Assembly (NCBI RefSeq): GCF_001999245.1
Contig: NZ_CP019630.1
Coordinates: 1,736,001 to 1,800,000, forward strand
Origin: Roseibium algicola
Lineage (GTDB): Bacteria; Pseudomonadota; Alphaproteobacteria; Rhizobiales; Stappiaceae
Length of the DNA: 64,000 bases
Direction of reading: 5' to 3'
In this document: positions 17,735 to 27,482 of the stretch, one piece after another
Layout of the letters: every line of letters begins with the position of its first letter
Position numbering within the stretch: the first letter of the stretch is position 1
The notes under the pieces: model-generated
What the model was told of the DNA's origin: nothing
Database searches by the model: none
Seen by the model: only the letters and a program-made list of their open reading frames with translations
Program-made: the position numbers and the translations under genes

Positions 17735-19591
17735 TCACCCTGCCTTGCGGGTGGCTTCATTGTGTTGCCCGGCTTCCATGTGCCACGAACGACTCGCTTG
17801 TTCCGAAAGCAGGCGAGCGCGTATCAGACCGCGCACGGAATTGCCGACGTAGACTTCTTCGGCCTCTTGCAGATCCTGAAGCGTAAGGTCTGCCTCGCTT
17901 GCCAGACCACGTTCCAGAAGCCCCGCCCGGAAGGTGCCGGGGAGAAGCCCGTGACGAAGCGCAGGCGTCTGCAAGCTGCCGTTCCGTTTCACGAAAAGAG
18001 TGGTGTAGCTGCCCTCGGTGAGATAGCCGTTCTCGTTCAGGAACAGCACCTCCTGGCAACCGGTTTCCGCCTGATACCGCTGGCGCGTGTCATCGTAGAA
18101 GGCCCGGTTGGTGGTCTTGTGGAACAGGAACCTGTCGGTTGACCACGTGGTTTCTTGCGCAATCACCAGATTGAAAACGGCCTCCTGACCGGCCGGCGGA
18201 AGATCCGTCGACGTGACCGAAATGCCGCCATCCGCCGACAGCAACAGCCGCACACGCCTGGAAGCGGCAAAGGTGCGAACATGCTGCAGAAGCTCCTCAC
18301 GCACATCTTCTTCGCGGAAAGGAAAGCCGAAATAGGCCGCTGAGGCCTGCAGGCGCTGCATGTGCCGTTCCAGAAGCAAATAGCCGTCGCCCGGGTGATA
18401 AGCCAGCGTCTCGATCAGATCGAAGCCGGGCGTGTCCTCGCTCATGAACCTCAGTTTCAGGGCGCATTCGTCGTATTCGGGAGACGCGCCACTGTCGAAG
18501 ATCACACCGGACCCGCTTCCGGCTTCGCCGCTGCCGTCGTTTCGCAGCACCAGCGTCCGGATGGCGACATTCAACCGGAAATCGCCTCCAGGCGCGAGAT
18601 AGCCGATCGAACCGGTGTAGACGCCACGCGGGCCGGTTTCCAGATCCTGGGCAATCTGCATGGCGCTGAGTTTCGGCGCTCCCGTAATCGAACCGCAGGG
18701 GAAGAGATGTTCGGCGATGCGTGCAAAGCCGACGTCATCGGGAACTTCAGCTTCGACCGTCGAGGTCATCTGGTGAAGGCTTTGGTAGCGCTCCACCTCG
18801 CACAGTTTGGTCACCTTGACCGTGCCGGTGTCGGCGATGCGTGAAAGGTCGTTGCGCATCAGGTCGACGATCATGGTGTTTTCGGACCGCTGCTTGGGAT
18901 CGCTTGAGAGCGTGCGCGCAATCTTGGCGTCCTCGGAAGCGTAACGCCCTCGGGGCGCGGTGCCCTTCATGGGTTTGGTCCGCAGGCAGGTGCCCCGGCG
19001 CTCCAGGAAGAGTTCCGGCGAGAGAGACAGGATCGTCCGGTCTTCAAGGCGCAGGAAAGCGGCAAATTCCACCGGCTGGCGACGCAGAAGGGTCTGGAAG
19101 ATCCGTTCAGGAGCCCCCTGGTGCCGGAACCGCGCGCGCATGGTCAGGTTGACCTGATAGATGTCGCCCTTCGCCAGATGGTCGCGGACGCGGGCAAAGG
19201 CCGTATCGTAAGCGGCCCTGTCCATATCGAACTCCGGCTTGCCGATGGCAGCCTCGCCATCGCCAGTCACGCTTTCCAGCATAGCTTTGGCTTCGTCGAG
19301 ACCCAGTTCCGCCGGCGCGCCATACAGCCCGAACCAGAGCAACGGCTCTTCTGTTTGATGAAACCGTTTCCGCAGCTTTTCCTCGAAGGCAAAACCCAGT
19401 TCATAGGCAAGGTAGCCTGCCGCATGGCGCCCGTCCGCTTGGGCGGCCTCAAGCTGTTCGAGGCAGCCCTGAACCTCCTCGAGCCGGGAGCAGGTGATCA
19501 CCTCATCCGGCGCCTGAAACAACAGCGCAGACCGCTGCTTCAACAGGTCCAGCAGCAGGACCGTTCCGGGCGCGAAGGAGGATGCAGGCAT
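17735..19591 (-). CDS. pabB: aminodeoxychorismate synthase component I fused to aminodeoxychorismate lyase (PabB-PabC)
   Basis: A 618-residue bifunctional folate enzyme. Residues 1 to about 390 are a chorismate-binding PabB domain (KPMKGTAPRGR, DLMRNDLSRIADTGTVKV, HLFPCGSITGAPKLSAMQI). From about residue 400 a class IV PLP aminotransferase domain follows, with the PLP lysine in FHKTTNR and a NENGYLTEGSYTTLFV substrate loop. It makes 4-amino-4-deoxychorismate from chorismate and ammonia (with a PabA partner elsewhere) and then releases pyruvate to give p-aminobenzoate. Such fusions are well known. Confidence 0.93.
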   Translation of the reverse strand: MPASSFAPGTVLLLDLLKQRSALLFQAPDEVITCSRLEEVQGCLEQLEAAQADGRHAAGYLAYELGFAFEEKLRKRFHQTEEPLLWFGLYGAPAELGLDEAKAMLESVTGDGEAAIGKPEFDMDRAAYDTAFARVRDHLAKGDIYQVNLTMRARFRHQGAPERIFQTLLRRQPVEFAAFLRLEDRTILSLSPELFLERRGTCLRTKPMKGTAPRGRYASEDAKIARTLSSDPKQRSENTMIVDLMRNDLSRIADTGTVKVTKLCEVERYQSLHQMTSTVEAEVPDDVGFARIAEHLFPCGSITGAPKLSAMQIAQDLETGPRGVYTGSIGYLAPGGDFRLNVAIRTLVLRNDGSGEAGSGSGVIFDSGASPEYDECALKLRFMSEDTPGFDLIETLAYHPGDGYLLLERHMQRLQASAAYFGFPFREEDVREELLQHVRTFAASRRVRLLLSADGGISVTSTDLPPAGQEAVFNLVIAQETTWSTDRFLFHKTTNRAFYDDTRQRYQAETGCQEVLFLNENGYLTEGSYTTLFVKRNGSLQTPALRHGLLPGTFRAGLLERGLASEADLTLQDLQEAEEVYVGNSVRGLIRARLLSEQASRSWHMEAGQHNEATRKAG

Positions 19592-19733
19592 CGTTTGGCG
19601 TCAGTGTCCGCAAGGGTGAAGAATGCTGCCAGCGTGGCACGTTTTCATTCGCAACGCTGGTTCGTTAGGGGCGGCTCATGGCATTCAAGCGACATCAGGT
19701 CAAGCATGCAGGACAGGAGAGCACCCCAAGAAC

Positions 19734-19763
19734 GAAAAAACCGGCGGACTGGCCGCCGGTTTC
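19734..19763 (-). terminator. terminator of the chemoreceptor operon
   Basis: On the minus strand a stem AAACCGGCGG/CCGCCGGTTT with a short loop is followed by TTTTTT CG. It lies 31 bases after the chemoreceptor stop codon, so it ends that operon. Confidence 0.85.
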
Positions 19764-19793
19764 AGAAGATCACGATCTGTTGCGGCCGTACTC

Positions 19794-21305
19794 TCAGGCC
19801 GCGACATCCTTCAGGAAGGCAGTGATTGCCCGGCGCATGTCCTGGGTCTCCAGATCGAGGGTCTCGGCCGCCTCGACCATGGAGCCGACCGAGTGGCTGG
19901 TGCGTTCGACAGATTCCCGCACACCGTCGATGTTGTTGGCAACCCGTCCCGTGCCGTCCGCGGCTTCCGCCACATTGCGCGAGATTTCCTGGGTCGCCGC
20001 GCCTTGTTCACCAACGGCGGCAGCAATGGCGGCCGTATAGCTGTTGACCTCGTCCATCGTCGTCGCAATCACTCCGATGGATTCCACCGCGTCCTTGGTT
20101 TCCGCCTGGATCGCCGCGATCTGGGCGCCGATTTCTTCCGTTGCCTTGGACGTCTGTGTCGCCAGTTCCTTCACTTCGGCAGCAACAACCGCAAAGCCCC
20201 TGCCAGCTTCGCCCGCGCGGGCCGCCTCGATGGTGGCATTGAGAGCCAGAAGGTTGGTCTGTTCGGCGATCGCCTGAATCAGCGTGACGACCTCGCCGAT
20301 CCGATTGGCCGCATTCGCAAGGCCCGCGACCTTGCTGTTGCTGGTTTGCGCATTTTCCGTCGCCCGGTTGACGATGCCGGTGGTCTGTTCGACCTGGCGC
20401 GAAATCTCCGCGATCGAGGACGACAGCTCTTCTGCGGCGGAAGCAACCATCTGCACGTTTGAGGACGCCGTTTCGGACGCATCCGATACGGAGCCTGCAC
20501 GCGACGAGGTGTTTTCGGCAACTGTGCCCAGCTCGGTTGCGGCATCCCGCATTTCGCGCACCTTCAGGCCGACACCGTCCAGCTTGGCAGCGATATCACT
20601 TTCAAACGCCATGATGCGTTCGTTGATGACCTTCTGCTTGGCGCGCTCCATTTCGTCATTTTCAGCGGTCCGGTGCTGCAGCACCATTGCCTGGGCCCGA
20701 GCGGCCTCGGCCTCCTCGCGTGCCTTGTCGGAAGCGGCAAACGCTCGTGCCAGGCTGTCGGTCATCCACCAGAGTGCCCCGACTTCCGCAACCACGACAA
20801 GCGCATGAAAGACCACGCGGCTGAAATCCGCCCCACCGGGAAACACGGCCCAGGGCATCGCGAAATTCAACACAAGGTGGTGCACGGCGACGACGGCTGC
20901 ATAGGCAACCAGCGCCCGCCAGTCGACCCAGCTGGCCAGGATCGCCAGAACGGCGAAGAAATACATATGTGCGTCGAGCTGATAGGTGATCTGCCCATCC
21001 GGCGTCGCCAGAGCGGCCACGAACAGGGCAACCAGCCCGGCAAGGGACATGGAGGTGGCAAGGCGCGTTTCGACGCCGGCTCCGAACTTGATCCATGTAC
21101 CGGTGGCCGCAACACCCAGGAGCAAGGCTGCCCCGCAAACCGCCACGAGCGAAACATAGCCAACCCACCAGGCCGTTCCCATGACCAGGAAGACATTCAC
21201 CCAGATAAAATGGATCAGCATCCGCGCAAACTTCTGCCGGAACTGGTCCAGACCGGAAAGCTGACCCGACATCTGATCCGCTTGAGACATTTCCACACCG
21301 TTCAT
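19794..21305 (-). CDS. methyl-accepting chemotaxis protein with multi-span membrane N-terminus
   Basis: A 503-residue chemoreceptor. The first 185 residues hold about five or six hydrophobic helices and no large periplasmic domain. A linker coiled coil follows, then a signalling domain with the conserved hairpin tip [20 protein letters not shown] and neighbouring [16 protein letters not shown]. It feeds CheA/CheW. The start at 21305 is supported by a four-base ATGA overlap with the upstream gene, which indicates translational coupling. The membrane-embedded input suggests sensing within or at the membrane. Ligand unknown. Confidence 0.92.
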   Translation of the reverse strand: MNGVEMSQADQMSGQLSGLDQFRQKFARMLIHFIWVNVFLVMGTAWWVGYVSLVAVCGAALLLGVAATGTWIKFGAGVETRLATSMSLAGLVALFVAALATPDGQITYQLDAHMYFFAVLAILASWVDWRALVAYAAVVAVHHLVLNFAMPWAVFPGGADFSRVVFHALVVVAEVGALWWMTDSLARAFAASDKAREEAEAARAQAMVLQHRTAENDEMERAKQKVINERIMAFESDIAAKLDGVGLKVREMRDAATELGTVAENTSSRAGSVSDASETASSNVQMVASAAEELSSSIAEISRQVEQTTGIVNRATENAQTSNSKVAGLANAANRIGEVVTLIQAIAEQTNLLALNATIEAARAGEAGRGFAVVAAEVKELATQTSKATEEIGAQIAAIQAETKDAVESIGVIATTMDEVNSYTAAIAAAVGEQGAATQEISRNVAEAADGTGRVANNIDGVRESVERTSHSVGSMVEAAETLDLETQDMRRAITAFLKDVAA

Positions 21306-21625
21306 TTCAACTGCTCCAGGGAGACACCGCTCAATCGCGCACAGGCTTGCGCGATGAAGGAAGACGCCACAAAACCGGCGCCTGACCGGTAAAGATTTGC
21401 GATGGACTGTTGTTCACCGGCTTCGGTGAGCGCCACCCAGCTTCTGTCCCCGACGAACAGTACCGGGCCACCCGATCTGGCGATGACACTGACCGCGCTT
21501 TCACCCCAGGGCCATGCGAATACCGCGACCGGCCCTTCGCGCGCTGGCATCAACGAGCCGACCAGCATCAACAGGCAGCTGGCCAGGAAGTATCCGGTTG
21601 CAAAAATTTTTGCCGAACGGCTCAC
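21302..21625 (-). CDS. small membrane-anchored protein coupled to the chemoreceptor
   Basis: A 107-residue protein starting at a GTG with AAGGA eight bases upstream. The N-terminal helix (about residues 7-27) is a membrane anchor or uncleaved signal; the remaining 80 residues would be periplasmic. No family recognised. Its stop overlaps the chemoreceptor start by four bases, so both are made together and this protein may modulate or feed signals to the receptor. That role is inference from coupling only. Confidence 0.7.
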   Translation of the reverse strand: MSRSAKIFATGYFLASCLLMLVGSLMPAREGPVAVFAWPWGESAVSVIARSGGPVLFVGDRSWVALTEAGEQQSIANLYRSGAGFVASSFIAQACARLSGVSLEQLK

Positions 21626-21844
21626 GAAGTCGATCCTTAAACGCCCATGCGTCAGGTCAATCCTCGCAGCGCAAATTTAAAAAAGCCTGAAACTTCCCTA
21701 GAGTACTGAAAGATATAAGCTATCTACGAAATTGTACTTATATAGATCCTGACTTTCTTGACCCGCGACAGCTGGCTTTCAATATGGGCGATCCTGGCAA
21801 GGAAAAGACTGAGACACTGCCAGCCTCAAGAGCCGGAGAATTCA

Positions 21845-21888
21845 AAAAGACGGGGCAGCGCCGTCACTGGCACTGCCCCGTCTTGAAC
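21845..21888 (-). terminator. terminator after msrA
   Basis: A long stem, GACGGGGCAG with CTGCCCCGTC, is followed on the minus strand by a run of T residues. It lies about 35 bases after the msrA stop codon. Confidence 0.85.
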
Positions 21889-21921
21889 TCAACCGGAACC
21901 AAGCTAGCGATCGGACAGCCT

Positions 21922-22587
21922 TCAGGCGGTCTGGCCCAGCCCGGCCGGGCACGAGATGCCCGTGCCGCCGATCCCGCAATAGCCGGCCGGGTTCTTGGCC
22001 AGATACTGCTGATGGTAATCCTCGGCGAAATAGAATGTATCCAGCTCCCGGATTTCCGTCGTGATGGTGCTTGCCACGCCGCCGGCCTTCAGGGCGGCCT
22101 GATAGGCTTGCCTCGACTGTTCGGCACCGGCAAGGTCGTCTCCTTCGCTCACGTAGACGGCCGAGCGATACTGGGTACCGGTATCATTGCCCTGGCGCAT
22201 GCCTTGGGTCGGGTCGTGATTTTCCCAGAAGACTTTCAGAAGATCTCCGAGGGAAATCTCTGCCGGGTCATAAACGACCAGGACCACTTCCGTGTGGCCC
22301 GTGCGCCCGGTGCAGGTTTCATGGTAGGTCGGGTTGGGCGTATATCCGCCCGCGTAGCCGACCGCGGTGACATAGACACCGGGTAGCTGCCAGAACAGGC
22401 GTTCAGCGCCCCAGAAGCAGCCCATTCCGACAACAAGGGTTTTCATGTTGTCCGGATAGGGGCCTGCGAGCGGCCGTCCGTTGACGAAATGCGGCTCAGC
22501 CGGCCGGATCGCTTCGGAACGCCCCGGCAGGGCCTCGTCCTTGGCCGGCAGCGAAAATTTCTTGGTCAGCATCGTCATGAACGACAT
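21922..22587 (-). CDS. msrA: peptide-methionine (S)-S-oxide reductase MsrA
   Basis: A 221-residue enzyme. The catalytic [13 protein letters not shown] is near residue 53, with [20 protein letters not shown] and [12 protein letters not shown] following; cysteines in [11 protein letters not shown] at the C-terminus can act as resolving residues. It reduces the S-epimer of methionine sulfoxide in proteins. ATG 22587 has GGAG seven bases upstream; the longer open frame to 22785 overlaps the neighbouring gene and is rejected. An N-terminal extension of about 45 residues is usual in Rhizobiales. Confidence 0.95.
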   Translation of the reverse strand: MSFMTMLTKKFSLPAKDEALPGRSEAIRPAEPHFVNGRPLAGPYPDNMKTLVVGMGCFWGAERLFWQLPGVYVTAVGYAGGYTPNPTYHETCTGRTGHTEVVLVVYDPAEISLGDLLKVFWENHDPTQGMRQGNDTGTQYRSAVYVSEGDDLAGAEQSRQAYQAALKAGGVASTITTEIRELDTFYFAEDYHQQYLAKNPAGYCGIGGTGISCPAGLGQTA

Positions 22588-22768
22588 GGCTTTCTCCCAC
22601 ACATGCCAACAAAGCCTATCGAGGATCCCGGGAAGCAGTCGGCTTAATTCAGGAGCTAATGTGGCGCAGCTGCGCCCGCTTTCCAAGAGGCCCGTCACGC
22701 AACGGTGTTCGCGTGTGAGCGGAAACTGCCGTTTTGCGACACCTCGTCTGGTTCTGCAAGAAGCAGCG

Positions 22769-23095
22769 TCAGGCGTAAAGCGCACGCTGGCTGCGGCGCT
22801 TGGCTCCCAGCCAAAGCAGCGCCAGGCCGATCGGAGCGAAGACCGCCCAGACCGGCCAGGTCAGAACAGTCTCTTTCAAGGTCTGCCAGACCGTCGGGTC
22901 AAAAGACGCCACGATGTGGGCTTCCGCCATTTCGAGAGAGACAGGCGACAGGTTCTGCCAGACCTGGCCAAGCTGGGCCAGACGGATTTCGGACAGGGCA
23001 ATGGAAGAACTGGCATCGGAAATGCCGGCAATAATGGCGACGGCGACAAAGCCGTAGCCGAGGATGCGGAATAAAAACTTCAAAACACTGATCAT
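22769..23095 (-). CDS. conserved small membrane protein
   Basis: A 108-residue protein with two transmembrane helices (about residues 5-25 and 80-98) and a central segment containing [20 protein letters not shown]. Similar two-helix proteins with a W-x-x-LSP motif occur across Rhizobiales, sometimes labelled PetM-like without experimental support. Function unknown. It lies upstream of msrA on the same strand, 180 bp away. Confidence 0.75.
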   Translation of the reverse strand: MISVLKFLFRILGYGFVAVAIIAGISDASSSIALSEIRLAQLGQVWQNLSPVSLEMAEAHIVASFDPTVWQTLKETVLTWPVWAVFAPIGLALLWLGAKRRSQRALYA

Positions 23096-23709
23096 CGCTT
23101 TGCTTTCAGCTTCGCCAAAATATTAAACGGAGCGCTCGTTCCAGTCAGGCCTTCAAATAGTAGCCGCCGGATGTTGAGCATTCCTTTAGGGTAATATCAC
23201 CCCGCGCAGGAACAAGATTTGATATTCAACACATTCTTGTGACTTTGGTTCCCGGCTTTCGCAAGTGTTTTCGTTTCAAATGCTTCGAAATTAATTCAGG
23301 CAGCGCGTTAGTTGCAGTGCAGCATTTCTCGAATACGCAAGCACAAAGCCGCCTGCTCAGACCTGTGTCACACCGTGGCCACCTCGTCTCCCCGGCCTAT
23401 CGCAATGCCGAACCCCAAGCGAGGTTATCTTCCCGCACAGAGACTGAGCCATGCCATGACCTTGCCTGCGAGACGTCTCTCGACCTTCGAAAACACCAGA
23501 CGCTGATTCTGCGCGGCCATACATGCGCCCGGCCAGCCTCCAGCCGCAGACAAACCGCCTTGGTACTGCCACGACAGGAAAGATTTTTTCGGTCCAGGCA
23601 TTGCCGGCTGCTTGGCACGTTACAGCCGTTTTTTGCAGCTCGTCCGAGCCCCGCAACCCCTCGACAATCCACAGCGGCGAGGCACCGAAAAAAAAACTTG
23701 TTCAAGTGC
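23096..23709. other. long intergenic region upstream of tRNA-Ser
   Basis: About 610 bp before the tRNA promoter. Several open frames cross it on both strands, but none has a ribosome site, plausible amino-acid composition or a recognisable domain. The first 250 bases are AT-richer and probably hold the promoter of the 22769-23095 gene. I see no RNA gene or repeat here. Confidence 0.4.
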
Positions 23710-23737
23710 TTGCACTTGATCGCGCCATGGGTATATT
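23710..23737 (+). promoter_or_regulatory. predicted sigma-70 promoter of tRNA-Ser
   Basis: A -35 box TTGCAC (23710-23715) and a -10 box TATATT (23732-23737) are separated by 16 bases, ending about 31 bases before the mature tRNA. Both hexamers are close to consensus, and no other gene follows, so it most likely drives the tRNA. Confidence 0.65.
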
Positions 23738-23768
23738 GCGCCCCACTCAAGCGGGTGACGCTTGCGAC

Positions 23769-23858
<90 letters not shown>

Positions 23859-24020
23859 TTTCTCTTTCCAAGACATTGAAATTTTTTGTTTTTAAGGTTG
23901 GCCTATCGATCAACCCATCATTCTGGCCGTGGCAGGCCCGGTCTTTCCACAATCTGTCCAAATTATGCTCATGCCGCACTATTTCAGCTGCAACCTGAAG
24001 CATCGCTGCTTATCGCTTGA

Positions 24021-24263
24021 GGCGTAGGTGGCAACCAAGACGCACGCAGCGTGCTGGAGACCGAGGCCCGCGTTGTATGTCAGCGCCTGGCGAGCGAAGA
24101 AGGCATCTTCGCCGGAACATCGACTGGAATAAACGTGCTGGAAGCAATCGAGCTCGCCAAAGAACTCGGACCGACCGCGACCGTCGTTACAGTCGCTTGT
24201 GACAGCGGCCTCAAATACACGAACGGAGTGTTGTTCAACAGTTCGCGGTCAATCACTTCCTAA
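24021..24263 (+). pseudogene. remnant of cysteine synthase (PLP-dependent, C-terminal fragment)
   Basis: An open frame from 24021 (preceded by a TGA) to 24263 encodes EEGIFAGTSTGINVLEAIEL, then ELGPTATVVTVACDSGLKY, which matches the C-terminal end of cysteine synthase/CBS-type enzymes. The catalytic lysine domain is absent and there is no start codon with a ribosome site. It lies 163 bp after tRNA-Ser, a common integration spot, so it is probably debris from an exchanged segment. Non-functional on present evidence. Confidence 0.7.
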
Positions 24264-24348
24264 GTGGCTTACCTCTTAAAAGACATCGAATGTTAGCTGC
24301 TGGAATTCAAATCAATTCCCGACAGGAGTTGCGCTGCCTATGTCTGCT

Positions 24349-24849
24349 TCAGGGAAACTTGCATACGGAACTAAACGACCTATGTGGGGCCGCGAAGCCG
24401 CCATTGAACCAATCGAAGGTGAATGTCCGGAATAGGCCGTTTGTGTCGACCAGCACCACGAGATAGGGATACGCGCGTCACGACGGCGAAAGGCAGCTTT
24501 GAGCCCAAACCTACCGGTCTTTCGGCCAATTATGGTGCATGTAAGCTGCCAGTTCTTCCTTTTCCGAATACACTTCGAAACGGTGTCTAATACCCGAGTT
24601 CGCAAGTGTCCTCGACACACGGTGAGAGAAGGCCACAAGTTCTTCGGTCGACCTGTGATCGGCGCTTACAGAACCAAGACTCAGATCGCCACCTAATTCT
24701 CTGAAAACAAAGTGATTGAAGTCCGCCAACCTTAACGAGAACTTTCCTTCAATGACGGCGTAGCCATCAGACCTAAAAATGCTCGCCAGTTCATTCATTG
24801 AAGGCCATCTGGATATCTCAGCGGCAAGTAGCGCGTATCCATTGCTCAT
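24349..24849 (-). pseudogene. unrecognised gene broken by two in-frame stop codons
   Basis: Reading from ATG 24849 gives about 112 residues (MSNGYALLAAEISRWPSMNE, later LGGDLSLGSVSADHRSTEEL) to a TAG at 24511-24513. The same frame has a TGA at 24478-24480 and then continues with protein-like sequence (YPYLVVLVDTNGLFRTFTF, then DWFNGGF) to a TGA at 24349-24351. The alternation of charged and hydrophobic residues on both sides suggests one original gene. Family not recognised. The upstream part alone might still be expressed as a truncated protein. Confidence 0.45.
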
Positions 24850-25158
24850 GCATTCGAACCCTTGCTGAAAAACGTTCGACAAGAGTATCTGGGCGGATTT
24901 CAAATGTCAGCTAAGTCCCCTAAGTGGGCCTTGGCAGTGAGGTAGATAACGCAGCAGCGGATGGGTGGTATGGCGGGCCGGCGCGCAGCATGCAGTTCCA
25001 CCGATGAACGGCAGCGGACCGTCGGATAATGCCCGCAGCGATTAACAATGCGGACATTGGTGCGCCACGCAGCCAAGGTCCGGATCGTGTCAGAGAGTAG
25101 GTTGTCGGGAATTGCGCGCCTTCTCACTGCAACTGAGATGACCCCAGCCAACAGAAAG

Positions 25159-26016
25159 TCAATTCAATCCGTTCAAATAGCCTGACGCAGAACCGCTTCC
25201 GGACATGGAGAAAAAGACGCCGCTATCACGCTCAGCGCTGTTTGGCTTCTGCCGAACCCTGTTCCTCAGGGCTTCCGCTGTAATGGATACCCCAACCTCA
25301 AGATTTGAATGGTGTTCACCAAGGCTCGGATCAATCAGGCCATGCTGGTAACGGTCGACAAGCGTTTCTGGGAGGTCAACCAGCCAGAAGTTTTCGTCAG
25401 AATGGAAGGACAGAAGGATCGTATAAGGGGCAATCCCATGTTCTTTGATCATCGCCTCAATCAGAAGCATGCCGCCATCAGGCGATAGGCCCACCTCCTC
25501 GCGAATGGCCTGGGGTGCTTCTGTGTATCTGTAGGCGGGTGGTGCCCTGCGCGGCATTCGAAAAAACAATGGTGGCTTTTCAAGCAGGCTGGGGCAGAAA
25601 GTGCCAATTTTTTCGATGAAGACCTTTCCTATGCCAAACTCATCGCCATGAAAGGCTATCATGTGTTCAACCGACTTGTAGGCAATGTGTTCGTGCCCAA
25701 CGAATTCGGCTGAATTCGCATCACCAACCAAAACGTCGTTCTGGTAATCGACATCCAAAAGCGTGAATTCACATCCGGTGATCCCAATACTGAAATTCCA
25801 TTGGTGCTCAAAAAGACGATTTACGTCTCCGGGATTGTGCACCAGGATCTTGATCCCAATGACACCAAATGGCGCTTCGCGTGAGATCATCTTTTGAACG
25901 GCGCCGTCTTGAATATCAAAGACTGTGGAGGTGTTCCGCAAGTCGATGAGATGAGACTGAAATTCTGCGCCTATCCTATCAATCAGTCTTTCAACGCGGC
26001 CCTTACTTGGTGACAC
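25159..26016 (-). CDS. hypothetical protein of the tRNA-Ser islet
   Basis: A 285-residue protein starting at a GTG with GGAG six bases upstream. It has no signal peptide or membrane helix. Composition is mixed alpha/beta, with stretches such as HLIDLRNTSTVFDIQDGAVQ and PYTILLSFHSDENFWLVDLP, and a serine/glycine-rich end. GC content is visibly lower than in surrounding genes, consistent with horizontal acquisition. I recognise no family. It is the only intact gene of the islet between tRNA-Ser and the alcohol dehydrogenase. Confidence 0.65.
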   Translation of the reverse strand: MSPSKGRVERLIDRIGAEFQSHLIDLRNTSTVFDIQDGAVQKMISREAPFGVIGIKILVHNPGDVNRLFEHQWNFSIGITGCEFTLLDVDYQNDVLVGDANSAEFVGHEHIAYKSVEHMIAFHGDEFGIGKVFIEKIGTFCPSLLEKPPLFFRMPRRAPPAYRYTEAPQAIREEVGLSPDGGMLLIEAMIKEHGIAPYTILLSFHSDENFWLVDLPETLVDRYQHGLIDPSLGEHHSNLEVGVSITAEALRNRVRQKPNSAERDSGVFFSMSGSGSASGYLNGLN

Positions 26017-26345
26017 ATCAGTCTCCGGTCTCTTTCTGGTCGCTCATGCTTCAGACCAATATATGTGATCCGCGCATTGTCGGTAACTCCCTGCCTTTGA
26101 AAATAGCGCACCTGGTAAGGTTTAGAAGGTCCTACCCATAGCACCTTCACCCGACGCGAAATGAACGGTCAATCCGTATGCGATGAATGATGGCTTTTGG
26201 GAGCAAACGGAAAGCCGACGAACGACCAAAATGGGGACGCATTCCGGACCACCAGCTTCCATAAATACCGACACCGCGTTTCTGGGCGATTCTGGGTGGT
26301 GCTGTGGTCCGGAGAGCGCTCAAGGGAGTTTCAGAGACGGTCCCG
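26017..26345. other. intergenic region, islet edge
   Basis: These 329 bp lie between the orphan islet gene and the iron-dependent alcohol dehydrogenase. One minus-strand frame crosses the region but has no ribosome site and an arginine/proline-rich composition, so it is rejected as a gene. No repeat of the tRNA-Ser 3' end is present. I see nothing else. Confidence 0.4.
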
Positions 26346-27482
26346 TCAATAAGAAGCTTGCAGCATCCTGAGATAGTCGTCGGCGGTTGCGTCAATGGGG
26401 TTGGTCTTGTGGCTGTGGTCGGCCAATGCACCCTGAATGATGCGGTCGAAGAGATCTTCCGAAACACCCAGCTCCGACAGGCTGACGGGCAACCCGATGG
26501 CCGCCGTCATCTCCTTGATGGCCGCGCCGATATCCGTTCCGGTTGCCAGCCCCATGGCACCGGCCATCCGGGCATACTTGTTCTCGCTGACGGATGTCGG
26601 GGCCGCCTTGTTGAATTCCAGAACCGCAGGCATGAACACCGCGTTCAAGGTGCCGTGGTGCAGTTTCGGATTGAGCCCGCCGAGCGCATGACTGAGACTG
26701 TGCACACAGCCCAGCCCTTTTTGGAAGGCCATGGCGCCCATGGTTGCGGCGATTGCCATGTTGGCGCGGGCGTCCTTGTCATCCGGTGTTTCCGTCGCCT
26801 TGCGGATATTCGCCCAGGCGCGGCGCAGTCCTTCAAGTGCGATGCCGTCTGCCGGAGGATTGAAGGACGGGGCAAGATAGGTCTCGATGCAGTGCGAGAT
26901 AGCGTCCATTCCGGTGGCTGCAGTCAAAACGGGCGGCAGCGTCATGGTCAATTCCGGATCGACAATCGCGGCTTTCGGAACAAGGAATGGAGACAACAAG
27001 CCGACTTTTCGGCCATCATCCAGTATCACAATCGCCCCGCGTCCAACTTCGCTACCTGTGCCTGACGTTGTCGGAATAGCGATGGTCGGCCAGGTCTTGG
27101 CCGTGATTTTTTGCAGGCCACCCTCGATGACCGCATAGGTCTTCAGGGCGCCACCATGTGCGGCGAGGATGGCAACCGCCTTTGCAAGATCGATCGCCGA
27201 TCCGCCACCAATGGCGATAATTCCGTCGGCTTCAACCTCTTTGAACAAGTCAGTCGCGACACGAACGGCCGCCTCATTCGGATTTCCGGGGGTCTCGTCG
27301 TAGACGCCTGCCAGCTCCTTGCCGAGGACGGCTTCAATCTTGTCGAGAAATCCGAGCCCGCGCACGCCCTTGTCCGTCACTACGAGCGGGCGCGAAATTC
27401 CGGCGAGCGCCAGTTCCTCCTTCAACGTGGCAAGCTCGCCAAAACCGAACTGGACCCGGGTTACGTAATTGATCAGAGGCAT
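26346..27482 (-). CDS. iron-containing alcohol dehydrogenase
   Basis: A 378-residue group III dehydrogenase. A Rossmann-like NAD(P) motif GGGSAIDLAKAVAILAAHGG near residue 95 and a IPTTSGTGSEV block precede the metal site. Metal ligands are visible in GMDAISHCIETYLAP (Asp and His), GCVHSLSHALGG (His) and LNPKLHHGTLNAVFMP (His). It interconverts an alcohol and an aldehyde; substrate unknown. ATG 27482 follows GGGAG by a suitable gap; the frame extends 19 codons further without a ribosome site. Confidence 0.93.
   Translation of the reverse strand: MPLINYVTRVQFGFGELATLKEELALAGISRPLVVTDKGVRGLGFLDKIEAVLGKELAGVYDETPGNPNEAAVRVATDLFKEVEADGIIAIGGGSAIDLAKAVAILAAHGGALKTYAVIEGGLQKITAKTWPTIAIPTTSGTGSEVGRGAIVILDDGRKVGLLSPFLVPKAAIVDPELTMTLPPVLTAATGMDAISHCIETYLAPSFNPPADGIALEGLRRAWANIRKATETPDDKDARANMAIAATMGAMAFQKGLGCVHSLSHALGGLNPKLHHGTLNAVFMPAVLEFNKAAPTSVSENKYARMAGAMGLATGTDIGAAIKEMTAAIGLPVSLSELGVSEDLFDRIIQGALADHSHKTNPIDATADDYLRMLQASY

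Noticed and set aside
23239..23768. Long overlapping frames upstream of tRNA-Ser
   Set aside because: No ribosome sites; some run into the tRNA itself; composition unlike the window's real proteins.
24900..25151. 83-codon minus-strand frame in the islet
   Set aside because: Cys/Arg-rich translation with no ribosome site; no relation to a known transposase or other family could be seen.
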